Of a DNA stretch of 64,000 nt, positions 43,553 through 52,846 are shown piece after piece. Source of the DNA: Phycisphaerales bacterium (lineage in GTDB: Bacteria; Planctomycetota; Phycisphaerae; Phycisphaerales; SM1A02). The position numbers and the translations under genes were made by a program. Numbering within the stretch: the stretch's first letter is position 1; each line of letters begins with the position of its first letter. Where the stretch lies: contig JASMLY010000006.1 in the NCBI GenBank assembly GCA_030748455.1, positions 3,060 through 67,059 on the forward strand. Direction: 5' to 3'. The notes under the pieces are model-generated. The model saw only the letters and a program-made list of their open reading frames with translations, was not told where the DNA came from and searched no databases.

Positions 43553-45235
43553 TTACAAGCACGCTCCCCAAGCATCTACGACTGCAAGAATATCCGAGAC
43601 ACCAACTGTCCCGTCGCCGTCAATGTCTGCATCGCATCCGTTACACACGCCCCATGCATCCACAACTGCAAGAATGTCAGCAACGCCAACAACATCATCG
43701 CCATTGACATCGCCTACACACGGCTCGCCTGAGCCGATCGCTTCTAGAGCTTGGTGCGCGTTGATAAAGCCATAGCCGTACGTCGTGTCGTATCCACCCG
43801 ATCCGTAATCTACTGCTGTTGCGGCAAGCACATCTTCAATTTGATCTGGTGTGAGTGTTGGGTCTTCTGATCTAAGCAAGGCAACAACGCCTGCTGTGTA
43901 TGGTGACGCAAAAGACGTTCCGTCAATTGTGACGGTGTTCCCAGAATCATATCCATCGCCTCCACTTCGATCGGTTGTTCGAATCCCTGCACCTGGTGCA
44001 CTGATAAACAACCCATTGCCATGTGTACTAAAACTTGCAAGTGTGCCGTTGGATGACATCGCTGCAACAGAAATGAGACTCTCTAAACTTGCAGGCCAGC
44101 TGATCGTTGATGAACCGTCATTCCCAGCAGCTGCCACATGGAACACGCCAGCGGCTCGAGTTGTGTTAAAGGCATTCGTAATCGCAGAGAGTGGTGAGCC
44201 ACCACCCCAACTCGAATTTGTCACTTGTGCTCCAGAATCCGCTGCCCATGTGATCCCATTCACAGCCCAACTTTCTTGGAATTCGAGAAAGCCTAAACAG
44301 AAACCAAAAATGTCCATTTCATTAAATATTTTTCCTGCTCTCACCCAACAATGTGGCGCGACTCCTGCAACGCCTTGGTTGTTGTCAATTGTTGCTGCAA
44401 CACAACCAGCGACTGCTGTTCCGTGATTGTCACAGGCGTTGCCAGGGTTTCCGTTGCTGCTACTTCCTGTAAAAGTTTCACCTGTGAGTTGGTGGATGTC
44501 AGGATGCCCTTGATCAATTCCAGAATCGAGAACAACAACAACGACATCCCCACTTCCCATTGAAATATCCCATGCTTCTGGAATGTCCATGTCGTGATTG
44601 TTTGATTGATGTAAACCCCACTGTTGACCAAACTCTGGATCGTTCGGAATATGCATGGGTTTCACCCAAGAAATTGCATCACTTTCTGCAAACTCAAAAA
44701 GTTCAGAGTGTGCGAGTTCATTTGCAAGTGCTAAAACTTCTCTACCATCATGTAGTGGTGTGCGAAGACGATATACACGTTCCATCCCAGCATAGTTTGT
44801 GTCTACAACTTCTCCATGCGATTCAAGTACAGATACAACTGCTCCTTCATCCGCAAGAACCGTTCGTTTCAAAAGAAGGTCTCTTGTTGGAATATAGGGA
44901 AGTCCACCTTCCCCAGTAAAAACAGGTGAAACAAATGTATAGGATTCTTCTGAAACGAGTGTGTCAACAAGTTGCGTAATCCCTGCCGTCGATTGAACAC
45001 TCCGAGGCGTTTTGACATACGACCACCCCGGCACTGAACTCGGTGCAATTGCATCTTCTAGCCCAAGGGTAAACGCAGGTGTTTCTAGGGGTTGCGATTC
45101 ATCAAAAATCGCGATCATCGTTGTGTCAAGTCCAAGTCGAATGGATTGATCAAAATGATGATACTCGTAGTCAAAACCAAACGTTGTGGTTGCGATGAGG
45201 CATGTTCCAAGAATCCATGTTGTTGTTGTAGACAT
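43553..45235 (-). CDS. Secreted S8 subtilisin-like protease with dockerin-like repeats
   Basis: The 560-residue protein has a signal peptide (to TTTFG), an N-terminal propeptide-like region (30-200) and a subtilase domain. The catalytic triad is Asp237 (VVLDSGIDQGH), His271 (DNHGTAVAGC) and Ser441 (GTSFASPYTAG), with oxyanion Asn372 in AAAGNDG. The tail has two calcium-binding dockerin-like repeats (GDVNGDDVVGVADILAV and DIDGDGTVGVSDILAV) each ending in AWG, typical of Phycisphaerae secreted proteins. AAGGAG lies 5 bases before the ATG. Confidence 0.95.
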   Translation of the reverse strand: MSTTTTWILGTCLIATTTFGFDYEYHHFDQSIRLGLDTTMIAIFDESQPLETPAFTLGLEDAIAPSSVPGWSYVKTPRSVQSTAGITQLVDTLVSEESYTFVSPVFTGEGGLPYIPTRDLLLKRTVLADEGAVVSVLESHGEVVDTNYAGMERVYRLRTPLHDGREVLALANELAHSELFEFAESDAISWVKPMHIPNDPEFGQQWGLHQSNNHDMDIPEAWDISMGSGDVVVVVLDSGIDQGHPDIHQLTGETFTGSSSNGNPGNACDNHGTAVAGCVAATIDNNQGVAGVAPHCWVRAGKIFNEMDIFGFCLGFLEFQESWAVNGITWAADSGAQVTNSSWGGGSPLSAITNAFNTTRAAGVFHVAAAGNDGSSTISWPASLESLISVAAMSSNGTLASFSTHGNGLFISAPGAGIRTTDRSGGDGYDSGNTVTIDGTSFASPYTAGVVALLRSEDPTLTPDQIEDVLAATAVDYGSGGYDTTYGYGFINAHQALEAIGSGEPCVGDVNGDDVVGVADILAVVDAWGVCNGCDADIDGDGTVGVSDILAVVDAWGACL

Positions 45236-45334
45236 AGCGTCTCCTTCTCCCTCGAAAACGCTCTCACCATAGTGAAATCAGCGAGGGTATTCAAGCCAAA
45301 ATACTCAAAAAGCAGTTGAATTACATAAAAAGGC

Positions 45335-45340
45335 TATGAT
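45335..45340 (+). promoter_or_regulatory. -10-like TATGAT before the DUF1080 gene
   Basis: TATGAT ends 6 bases before the ATG at 45347. There is no ribosome site in the gap, again consistent with a leaderless mRNA. Confidence 0.45.
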
Positions 45341-45346
45341 GCGAGC

Positions 45347-46465
45347 ATGATATTGCTTTCTCTTACCGTACTACTCTCCTGTACAACCCCGCAGTGGGAA
45401 CCACTTTTCAACGGGAAAAATTTAGATGGGTGGACGATTGTCAATGGTGCTCAAAGTACGTGGACTGTCCAAAACAAAACCATTGTGTGCAGTGGAAAAC
45501 CAACCGGTGTCATGCGTACAAATACAATGTATGAAAATTTTGTTTTGGAACTTGAGTGGCGACACAACGTTCCCAACGGAAATGCGGGTCTATTCGTGTG
45601 GTCAGACCCTATTCCTGCAGTGGGTGTACCGTTCACTCGAGCTATTGAAGTGCAAATTATGGACGGAAATGAGCTCGATTGGTATACAACCCATGGTGAT
45701 ATCTTTTCAATCTGGGGTGCAACGATGACCCCAGATGATCCTCATCCACATGGAGAACATGTCCAGCGGTGTTTACCAAGCGAACGAAGATCCAAACCCG
45801 CCCCAGAATGGAATCATTACACCGTGACCTGCATTGATGGGCAAATCAATTTGTCAGTCAATGGCGCTTTCGTGTCGGGGGCTTCCGACGTTACTCCAAA
45901 CAAGGGATACATTTGCCTTGAATCTGAGGGCACTGAAGTTGTGTTTAGGAACATCAGGATTCTTGAACTACCTCCATCCGCACCGCCGACAACTGATGTT
46001 GCAAATCTAGATGTTGGATTTGTAACACTCTATACAGGAATTGATCTTACAGGATGGGAAGGTGATCCAACGCATTGGAAACCACAGGGGTGGAGTCTAC
46101 ACCACGATGGTGAAGGCGCTCCAATGACTACAACACAACCGTATGAAATGTTTGAAATCATGGTAGACGTCAAATGTAAAGATCCCTCCTGCCAACCCTT
46201 CTTCATCATCGATGATACAAAAGTACACATTCCAACGTCTGAAAAAGGGTGGTCTCGTTTTGTTGTACAAGGGAAGGGAGCAACAATCAGCCTTGGTAGT
46301 ACTAAAGAGGCTGATTTTTGCAATATATTTATTCGCCCAGTACAAAATATAGATGGCAGGACGTTGAAAGAGTACGAACAGAAGGTGATTGTCCCCTACG
46401 GATCCACACATGGCAGCAATCCCCACAATCGTTCGATCAGCACCTGTTCTCTCTCTTCAAGATGA
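45347..46465 (+). CDS. DUF1080 (3-keto-disaccharide hydrolase family) lipoprotein
   Basis: The 372-residue lipoprotein (LLSCTTP) has one clear DUF1080 domain at about 18-210: WEPLFNGKNLDGWTIVNG, FVLELEWRHNVPNGNAGLFV, EVQIMDGNE and EGTEVVFRNIRIL. A second, weaker beta-sandwich (225-350) looks like a degenerate repeat. The family is common in planctomycetes, where some members hydrolyse 3-keto-glucosides. The last 18 residues overlap the next gene's start by 56 bases and may be a late extension. Confidence 0.85.
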   Translation: MILLSLTVLLSCTTPQWEPLFNGKNLDGWTIVNGAQSTWTVQNKTIVCSGKPTGVMRTNTMYENFVLELEWRHNVPNGNAGLFVWSDPIPAVGVPFTRAIEVQIMDGNELDWYTTHGDIFSIWGATMTPDDPHPHGEHVQRCLPSERRSKPAPEWNHYTVTCIDGQINLSVNGAFVSGASDVTPNKGYICLESEGTEVVFRNIRILELPPSAPPTTDVANLDVGFVTLYTGIDLTGWEGDPTHWKPQGWSLHHDGEGAPMTTTQPYEMFEIMVDVKCKDPSCQPFFIIDDTKVHIPTSEKGWSRFVVQGKGATISLGSTKEADFCNIFIRPVQNIDGRTLKEYEQKVIVPYGSTHGSNPHNRSISTCSLSSR

Positions 46466-47204
46466 GCTTGCACAACTTCGTTCAGCGCTTGAAATAGAAA
46501 AACAAGCACGTATTGCCGCTGAATCAAAACTTGCATTTTTGCATGATGAAACTGTCGCAGGCGAACCGCCACCATCAAGAATGGCAATCATTATTGGTTT
46601 GGCAAAACTCGCAGAATCGCGAGACGATGATACTGGGCACCACCTCGCAAGAATCAGGCATTACACCACGTTGATCGCAACGGCCGTGTCTGATTTGTTT
46701 CCAGAGGAACTCTCGAAAGCGGAGGTGCCGCTTATCGGTGCGACGTCTGTCTTGCATGACATTGGTAAGGTCGGAATCAGCGATGATATTCTCCTCAACC
46801 CAAACGTATTAAACGAAGATCAGTTTAATGCGATGAAAAAACATACTTCAATTGGTGCAGATATATTGATCTCACTTTCTGAACAACTCGGTCGCGACCC
46901 TTGGGTAGATACAGCCATTCAGATCACACTCGGACACCACGAAAAATGGGACGGCACTGGGTACCCATTTGGGCTCCGTGGTGACACAAATAATATGCCA
47001 GCAAGAATAGTTGCAGTTGCTGATGTGTACGATGCAGTAACTTCTAAGCGAGTGTATAAACCTGCAATTCCTCACGAAGAAGCTGTTGCGATTTTAAAGA
47101 AAGAAAGTGGCAGCCACTTTGACCCCATGGTTATTGAAGCATTTTTGACTGTACTAGAAGAAGTAAAGGAAGTTGCAGCACGGCTACACAATACGGTTGC
47201 ATAG
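46410..47204 (+). CDS. HD-GYP phosphodiesterase with coiled-coil N-terminus
   Basis: The 264-residue protein has a coiled coil at about 14-50 (LQDELAQLRSALEIEKQARI) and then a full HD-GYP domain. That domain shows HDIGKVG, GHHEKWDGTGYPFGL, AVADVYDAVTSKRVYK and SHFDPMVIEAFL. The usual receiver domain is missing and only the coiled coil, often seen as a linker after receivers, remains. The ATG at 46410 lies inside the DUF1080 gene. A TTG start at 46389 is possible but less likely. Confidence 0.9.
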   Translation: MAAIPTIVRSAPVLSLQDELAQLRSALEIEKQARIAAESKLAFLHDETVAGEPPPSRMAIIIGLAKLAESRDDDTGHHLARIRHYTTLIATAVSDLFPEELSKAEVPLIGATSVLHDIGKVGISDDILLNPNVLNEDQFNAMKKHTSIGADILISLSEQLGRDPWVDTAIQITLGHHEKWDGTGYPFGLRGDTNNMPARIVAVADVYDAVTSKRVYKPAIPHEEAVAILKKESGSHFDPMVIEAFLTVLEEVKEVAARLHNTVA

Positions 47205-47225
47205 GGGTTGCATACCCTACGCTCG

Positions 47226-47360
47226 TTACTCGCCTTCACCCCGAGATCTGCGACCCTTCGCGTCTCCATAGCACAGCAGACACCAACCGAGAAGAAACGC
47301 GAGCCAAAGACCGTTTGTAAGTAATACCATTTCCATACGCAGCATTGTACATGAGTTCAT
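47226..47360 (-). CDS. Possible small single-TM membrane protein
   Basis: A 44-codon frame in the otherwise empty 193-bp gap gives a product whose middle is MVLLTNGLWLAFLLGWCLLC, a plausible TM helix, followed by a basic-acidic tail (GDAKGRRSRGEGE). Starts at 47360, 47345 or 47336 are possible, none with a good ribosome site. It is divergent from the PqiA-like gene. I do not recognise it, and it may be chance. Confidence 0.3.
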   Translation of the reverse strand: MNSCTMLRMEMVLLTNGLWLAFLLGWCLLCYGDAKGRRSRGEGE

Positions 47361-47385
47361 GATCCGTTTGCAGTTGTTTCTCCGA

Positions 47386-47391
47386 TAAGAT
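47386..47391 (+). promoter_or_regulatory. -10-like TAAGAT before the PqiA-like gene
   Basis: TAAGAT ends 6 bases before the ATG at 47398, matching the spacing at other first genes here. No ribosome site lies between. Confidence 0.4.
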
Positions 47392-47397
47392 GGCTAG

Positions 47398-48456
47398 ATG
47401 ACACATCCCAATACAATGAAGCGTTGGGCTCGACGGAAGGGATGGGCCATACCCATACTTCTCCTTGGATCGCTCACGTTAAATATTCTGGGGCTTTCTC
47501 TACCATTCCTTGAGATTGACGAGGTTTTTCACGCAAAAGTTGTGTACAGCCTTCCCCACTCCGTACATCTGATGTGGGAACATGAACTGTACATCATCGC
47601 CTTGTTAATTTTAGGGTTCTCGATCATCTTCCCCTTCGTCAAGTTGTTTGCGCTGTTCGCTGCATGGTTCATTCCTTGGAATCCAAAAAGCCGCGTCACA
47701 TTCCTCCATTGGATTGAACTCCTAGGCAAATGGTCTTTCATGGACATCTTTGTGGTCATCCTATTGTTAGGATTGACCAACAAACAAACCATGATTACAT
47801 CACACATTCATGTGGGCGTGTACTTCTTTATCGGTGCCATTACGTTGAGCATGATTGTTTCACAAATCATTCTTGGGCTCGCGAGGGAGATTGTGACCGA
47901 GGATGAAGGCGTACTCGAGTACCCTGAAAAACGAAGGTGGATGTTGTTTGATCAAGTCTATCTAGGTTGGACTGTTCCAGTCTTAGTTTTTGTCTCAGCA
48001 GCAGCACTTTTCGATGCAATTCATGCAACATTCTTACGCATAAGCCAATTTTTACTTGTGTCTCGATCTTACAGCATGTACGACTTGATCGAATTGTTAC
48101 AAACAAATAAACATTGGGTACTCCTCATCATTATGGTTGGAACAGTTGTGTGCGTGCCCTTGCTTCGTCTTGCCCTCTTGCTCGTCACGTGGGTGATCCC
48201 AATGAAGGTGAAGCGACACATTCGAGCCAAGATGCTTTTAGAAGGGCTATCTCGCTGGTCAATGCTTGACGTGTTTGGCGTTGCACTCTTTCTTATTGCG
48301 TCTGAGGGAAAAGATTTAGTAAAAACTGAAATCCAACCTGGTCTCTATACCGTAGTGATTGCAATTGGGTTAAGTTATCTCTTAGGATTCGTCGCTGTTT
48401 CACTTCACAAACTCATGGTGAAGTTTGCAACTGCTGCTCTGCCTTCAACGTCTTGA
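47398..48456 (+). CDS. PqiA-like integral membrane protein with two PqiA domains
   Basis: The 352-residue protein has about eight TM helices in two homologous halves. Each half has a periplasmic loop and a WSMxD-type motif: LLGKWSFMDIFVVILLL in the first and GLSRWSMLDVFGVALFL in the second. This is the paraquat-inducible protein A fold, whose relatives work with MCE-type PqiB in lipid transport. No zinc-ribbon cysteines and no pqiB are seen here. The last 44 bases overlap the end of the convergent dehydrogenase gene. Confidence 0.85.
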   Translation: MTHPNTMKRWARRKGWAIPILLLGSLTLNILGLSLPFLEIDEVFHAKVVYSLPHSVHLMWEHELYIIALLILGFSIIFPFVKLFALFAAWFIPWNPKSRVTFLHWIELLGKWSFMDIFVVILLLGLTNKQTMITSHIHVGVYFFIGAITLSMIVSQIILGLAREIVTEDEGVLEYPEKRRWMLFDQVYLGWTVPVLVFVSAAALFDAIHATFLRISQFLLVSRSYSMYDLIELLQTNKHWVLLIIMVGTVVCVPLLRLALLLVTWVIPMKVKRHIRAKMLLEGLSRWSMLDVFGVALFLIASEGKDLVKTEIQPGLYTVVIAIGLSYLLGFVAVSLHKLMVKFATAALPSTS

Positions 48457-51436
48457 GGTACGCAATGACATCCCGCAAATCCACGTGGTCAAGCAACACA
48501 CCCATTGGGGGCATAGCCGAATATTCACCAAAACCATCGGCAACATCACTGTTTGGAGCAAGCAACGCTTCTTGAAGTTCTCGTTCAGTGAGCCGATCGG
48601 CAATACCGTCAAGTGTTGGGCCAGCGATCCCACCCGTACCACTGATTGTATGGCACCGCAAACACTGACTTCTTGGGTTGTTGTAGACAACCGCTCTCCC
48701 CTTCTCTGGGTTGCCTCCTCGAAGTAACCACCAACCTTTAAGGGGATCACCAAATAGCAACGGGTCTCCTTTTGCTTTGGCATATTCAAGTTGCAGTTCT
48801 GCTGGCAGTGCATCTCTATTGAGTGTAGACAACGTTTCTTGGTCTTTTGCAAGAGTTACCATCGCTGCTTGTGCTTCATAGAGTTCCCAGCTCTGCACCG
48901 CTTCTAAGAGCAATGATGAAGCGTTCGCGGCGTTGTTTGCAAACAAAATATCGCGAGCTGTAGCCCGTAGTTCCCAACACTCGTGCTCTAGTGCATAGGA
49001 CAACAGTTCAGGATCTGCTGCTTGTTGCAAAGCAAAAACACGAATCGAAACGGGCATTGTTTCATCCAACACGAGAGCGTCCGCATCATGTTTCGGTAGA
49101 GGGTACCGATTTGCACTTGCAAACTGCAAGGTGCTTAAAAGCAATGCACCGCTTGCATGATCTAAGAGTGTATGAATCGACGAAAGGACGTCTCCCATCT
49201 GTACCCCATTGGTAGGTACTTGTGGCAATACTCGGCCTTCAACAATATCTCGGTTTGCACCAAGTTCGTTCGCGGGATTCCAATGCAGCAGGGCTTGTAG
49301 AGCTAACAATCTCATTTCTTGAGGTTTGTGGACATCGGCTGCAAACGCAGCGACGCGCTCGCTTTCCGTTGCAAGAGGATTCATTTTGTTTGCACTGATC
49401 GCCCGTTTTTGCCAAGGAATTGTCCGAGCAACCGATAATGAGTTTGCTAGAGCATCCATTGCACCGTCAATTCGACCATCGTGAATTGCGCGTGCTGCCT
49501 CAGTCGCTACGTCATCGTTTGTATCGTGTAAAAATACTGAGATACGATCTGACCCCATTTTTCTCAGCGCTAACACTGCAGCTAGGCGCACAGCATCACT
49601 CTGGTGTGTCTCTAAGTTCGCAAGACGCGATGGTTGTTGAGAATTCGCGAGCGCAACAACGGAAGCGTGGCGAAGGTACACATCGTGATTGTTGTTTCTC
49701 TCGATCATCGCGAGGGTGTGTTCGAAAGAATCCCCAAGGTGCCCAGCACCAATCGTTGCAAAATAAGAGACTCGAGGATTCGGGTCATCAATCAATTGCG
49801 CAACTGTGTCAAAAACATCTGTGTACCCTAGTTCGCCCAAAATTTTGCAAGCCTGCGTTCGAATTTCATCGTCTGGATCAGTGAGTAGTGGAAAGAATGT
49901 ATCTTGACAATCAACACCTGTTCGAGCAATCATCGCAATTCCCCACATTGCATGCAGCCTTCCAAGTTGGTTGGCTGTATCGAGCACATATCGAAGTTCG
50001 TCAATAGCACCCCTATGTGCGAGTTCATACTGAGAGCGAATTCGAACACGACGATCGACGTGTGAGAGCAGCCGACCTAACTGTTTTGTTGCACGAGTTT
50101 CGAATCCAATTGAAAACAGTTCTGACACATCACCTTCTTCGTAGTGCTTGTCATCCCAAACAGCGTAGAGCCGACCTTCTTCGTTTCCCGTCCACCCTTC
50201 TCCCCAATCACTTATCACCATCTTTCCGTTGTACCCAAAATCTACATCGGTACACAACACCTTTTCAACAAATGGATGCAAATCAACCATTCGAAAGTAT
50301 GCGCCTTCTGGTTCAAGTTCAAACGAGAGCACGTTGCTATATTCTGCGCCGCCACGGAAGTCGCACATGAAAAAATGGTTGTCGTATCGATGATCAAAAC
50401 CTGCTCCGGGATATGCCACAAGTCCAGAAGGTCCCGAACCTATAACATCAATTGCAGGAAGAATCCACGCGGGCCGATCTGTTGCGTGAGGATCCCACCC
50501 GTTCTCGGTTACCCAAGGACCCCGCTCGTTCACGCCTTGGAGCGTTTGGTATTCCATGCGCCAACCTGTTTCACCACCCTCAACACAATAGACCAAGCGT
50601 GCTTTGTCAGTTGCGTCAGAATTGTTATCGCCTGTAAACAAGTTGCCATAGGTATCAAATGCTAGTTCTTGAGGATTCCGTAAACCGTGGTGATACACTT
50701 CTAGATCGGTTCCATCCAATTCGCTGCGAAACACAGCGCCCTCACCCGGGCTGTGTAACACTGTGCCATCAGCAAGTTCAATGTGATATCCTCGATCACC
50801 CAACGACCAGTAGAGGCGACCATCTAATCCAAGTGCTAAACCATGCATGTCATGACCACGCAGTGCTGTTCGCACGCCAAAGCTTGAACCAAACATGGAA
50901 CGCTTCTTCCCATCCTCTATCTTCCAGAGATGTGGAATACATGTGTAATACACTGTATTCCCTAGGGCGAGGACTCCGGCTCCAGTTCCGTCAAGTGGAT
51001 CGTTGAACCCATTTGCAAAAAGTGTCGAGGTTTCGAACACACCATCTCCGTCTTCATCTTGCAATACACGAATGCGGTCTTCGAACTCTGAGTAATACGC
51101 CATCCCATTGATTCGTTGGTCTGCAAAATGCTCATACATTTGAAGGCGGTCGTCGACTGTTTGTAATGCGAGGTCCCAATCAAGCCAAAAAGGACTTGAG
51201 CGATTGTCTTCTACTCCTTGCTCTTGCCGAAATGACTCCGCAACAAGAATGTTGCCTCTGTCATCAAAACAGAATGCGACAGGATCCATGACCTGTGGTT
51301 CACTGGCAATGAGTTGTTTTGTAAATCCATCCTGAAGTTGTACCAAGTCAAATGCTGATTCAGGTGTGCTTGCAATGAGGAGTGGAACAAGAAACAACAC
51401 CAAATCAACACCAACCCAATCCTTCTGGTAGAGCAT
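48413..51436 (-). CDS. PVC-type membrane-bound dehydrogenase with HEAT repeats and cytochrome c
   Basis: The 1007-residue protein has an N-terminal signal/anchor (about 10-24) and a PQQ/sorbosone-type propeller (30-440, with PVAFCFDDRGNILVAE, ALGLDGRLYWSLGDRG and HGLRNPQELAFDTYGNLF). HEAT-like repeats (470-880) follow, then a C-terminal heme c domain with CLRCHTISGTGGIAGPTLDG and a distal Met near APMPPMG-like sequence. This three-part layout is characteristic of planctomycetes and Verrucomicrobia. Substrate unknown, probably a sugar or polyol. It overlaps the M24 gene by 32 bases upstream. Confidence 0.9.
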   Translation of the reverse strand: MLYQKDWVGVDLVLFLVPLLIASTPESAFDLVQLQDGFTKQLIASEPQVMDPVAFCFDDRGNILVAESFRQEQGVEDNRSSPFWLDWDLALQTVDDRLQMYEHFADQRINGMAYYSEFEDRIRVLQDEDGDGVFETSTLFANGFNDPLDGTGAGVLALGNTVYYTCIPHLWKIEDGKKRSMFGSSFGVRTALRGHDMHGLALGLDGRLYWSLGDRGYHIELADGTVLHSPGEGAVFRSELDGTDLEVYHHGLRNPQELAFDTYGNLFTGDNNSDATDKARLVYCVEGGETGWRMEYQTLQGVNERGPWVTENGWDPHATDRPAWILPAIDVIGSGPSGLVAYPGAGFDHRYDNHFFMCDFRGGAEYSNVLSFELEPEGAYFRMVDLHPFVEKVLCTDVDFGYNGKMVISDWGEGWTGNEEGRLYAVWDDKHYEEGDVSELFSIGFETRATKQLGRLLSHVDRRVRIRSQYELAHRGAIDELRYVLDTANQLGRLHAMWGIAMIARTGVDCQDTFFPLLTDPDDEIRTQACKILGELGYTDVFDTVAQLIDDPNPRVSYFATIGAGHLGDSFEHTLAMIERNNNHDVYLRHASVVALANSQQPSRLANLETHQSDAVRLAAVLALRKMGSDRISVFLHDTNDDVATEAARAIHDGRIDGAMDALANSLSVARTIPWQKRAISANKMNPLATESERVAAFAADVHKPQEMRLLALQALLHWNPANELGANRDIVEGRVLPQVPTNGVQMGDVLSSIHTLLDHASGALLLSTLQFASANRYPLPKHDADALVLDETMPVSIRVFALQQAADPELLSYALEHECWELRATARDILFANNAANASSLLLEAVQSWELYEAQAAMVTLAKDQETLSTLNRDALPAELQLEYAKAKGDPLLFGDPLKGWWLLRGGNPEKGRAVVYNNPRSQCLRCHTISGTGGIAGPTLDGIADRLTERELQEALLAPNSDVADGFGEYSAMPPMGVLLDHVDLRDVIAYLKTLKAEQQLQTSP

Positions 51437-52553
51437 TCATGTTCTCGCACCCTGTCCTAGTTACGAACACCATGTCTTCGACTCTCACACCGCCAATTGC
51501 ATGAGAATATAAACCTGGTTCAATCGTGACAACATCACCCGCAAGTAAGTGTGCTCCATTGCGGTCAAGAAGCGGTGGTTCATGGACGTCTAAGCCGATG
51601 CCATGACCTGTGCCATGTGGCATCGAACAATAGGTTGGAGGATCTGTTTCTTTTGGGAGCCCTTCTTTGTACCCTTGTTCGAGAAGAACCCGAATTGTTT
51701 CAAGATGCACCTCCTCCCCAGAAACGCCCGCCCTTGTTGCAGCAGTAGCTGCAGCTTTGGCTTCAACAACTGCGGAGTGCATCCGAACGATTTCGTCGGG
51801 AATTGCACCATGGACAACAGTACGCGTGCAATCTCCGTTGTACATCGTTTGTTTATCAAGAGGAAAGATATCAATGATCACTGGCTGCTCTGTTCTCAGA
51901 GGACCACGGCCTAGTTCATGACAATCTCCTCCATCACTGCCACCTGCAACAATGCATGGGGGATTGAAAAACTCTCGTTCTAATAGAAACGTGTCGATCA
52001 TTGTCCGCAGCCGTTCGCTCGTAAGTGGGCTACCATCGACAAGCAACTCACCACTCGCAGCAGCGGTTGCTTGTGCAACAGTTTCGCAAGCCATCCGCAT
52101 CGCTTCTTCTGTCACGTCCTGAGCTTTTTGCAAATTAGCTCGTTCCACATCGTCCTTGACTCTGCGATCAAGCACCCCCAAATCTTGATCGAATGTCACG
52201 TCTATTCCCCGTTCTTGCATCCAATGTGCGTAGATCAATGGAAGCGTGCGGTCTGCGATTACAGATGTCATGCCATTCCTTCGCAAACACTCGGCAGTTG
52301 ATTGGGCTGCGGCTGTTTCTCGATCTCCACTTAATCCACCTTCTGGCTCAAACGCACTGTAGCCAAAGACATGGTCAGCCCGAGCGTGCTTTTTTGCACG
52401 ATCAATTTCAATCTCACGCAAAATGAGCGTTCTCTCTCCATTTGGTAGATCGATCGCAATGGCAGCATCGTGCACCATAAATCGTATTGCATGGTAGAGA
52501 GACTTGTTCGTTAACGGATTCCCTGCCATCACTCGAGCTGTCGTATGCTTCAT
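51405..52553 (-). CDS. M24 metallopeptidase (Xaa-Pro aminopeptidase family)
   Basis: The 382-residue protein has a creatinase-like N-terminal domain and a pita-bread catalytic domain with the five metal ligands: Asp in IIDIFPLD, Asp in NGDCTRTVVHG, His in HGTGHGIGLDVHEPP, Glu in TIEPGLYS and Glu in RVEDMVFVT. It should be a cytoplasmic dinuclear-metal aminopeptidase. The ATG at 52553 has TACACT 6 bases upstream. The longer frame to 52700 runs into the hairpin region and is rejected. Confidence 0.92.
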   Translation of the reverse strand: MKHTTARVMAGNPLTNKSLYHAIRFMVHDAAIAIDLPNGERTLILREIEIDRAKKHARADHVFGYSAFEPEGGLSGDRETAAAQSTAECLRRNGMTSVIADRTLPLIYAHWMQERGIDVTFDQDLGVLDRRVKDDVERANLQKAQDVTEEAMRMACETVAQATAAASGELLVDGSPLTSERLRTMIDTFLLEREFFNPPCIVAGGSDGGDCHELGRGPLRTEQPVIIDIFPLDKQTMYNGDCTRTVVHGAIPDEIVRMHSAVVEAKAAATAATRAGVSGEEVHLETIRVLLEQGYKEGLPKETDPPTYCSMPHGTGHGIGLDVHEPPLLDRNGAHLLAGDVVTIEPGLYSHAIGGVRVEDMVFVTRTGCENMNALPEGLGWC

Positions 52554-52559
52554 CTCAGC

Positions 52560-52565
52560 AGTGTA
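52560..52565 (-). promoter_or_regulatory. -10-like TACACT before the M24 peptidase gene
   Basis: TACACT on the minus strand ends 6 bases before the ATG at 52553. GTGGGA 17 bases further up is only a weak -35 match. A leaderless mRNA is likely. Confidence 0.45.
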
Positions 52566-52652
52566 CTCGCTGTGTCTCCCTCTCCCACGTATCGTCGGGA
52601 ATGAGATGTGACGCCGAATCGCGATGAAAGAGCGATGAGACGCGAGACCGAA

Positions 52653-52690
52653 CCGATGCCAACGGCATCGGAGCCCTGACTTGTCAGGGC
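52653..52690. repeat. Two adjacent perfect hairpins upstream of the M24 gene
   Basis: CCGATGCC-AAC-GGCATCGG (52653-52671) is followed after one base by GCCCTGAC-TT-GTCAGGGC (52673-52690). Both stems are perfect 8-mers. With the terminator at 52713-52738 they make three stem-loops in a row between the tRNA and the M24 gene. Function unknown. Confidence 0.7.
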
Positions 52691-52712
52691 AAGGATCCAC
52701 GATGTGAAGAAG

Positions 52713-52738
52713 AAAACCAACCCGCAGGAGTTGGTTTT
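52713..52738 (-). terminator. Terminator after tRNA-Ala
   Basis: AAAACCAAC / GTTGGTTTT (9 bp, 8-base loop) is followed on the minus strand by a pyrimidine-rich tail (CTTCTTC). It starts about 12 bases after the tRNA 3' end. On the plus strand the same stem is followed by further Ts, so it can work in both directions. Confidence 0.8.
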
Positions 52739-52749
52739 TTCGTAACGAG

Positions 52750-52822
<73 letters not shown>

Positions 52823-52846
52823 TACTTGTAAGATATGAGCGTTCGA

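Noticed and set aside
43553..45235. PEP-CTERM sorting signal on the subtilase or another secreted protein here
   Set aside because: The subtilase ends in dockerin-like repeats. No protein in the window ends with a PEP-like motif, TM helix and basic cluster.
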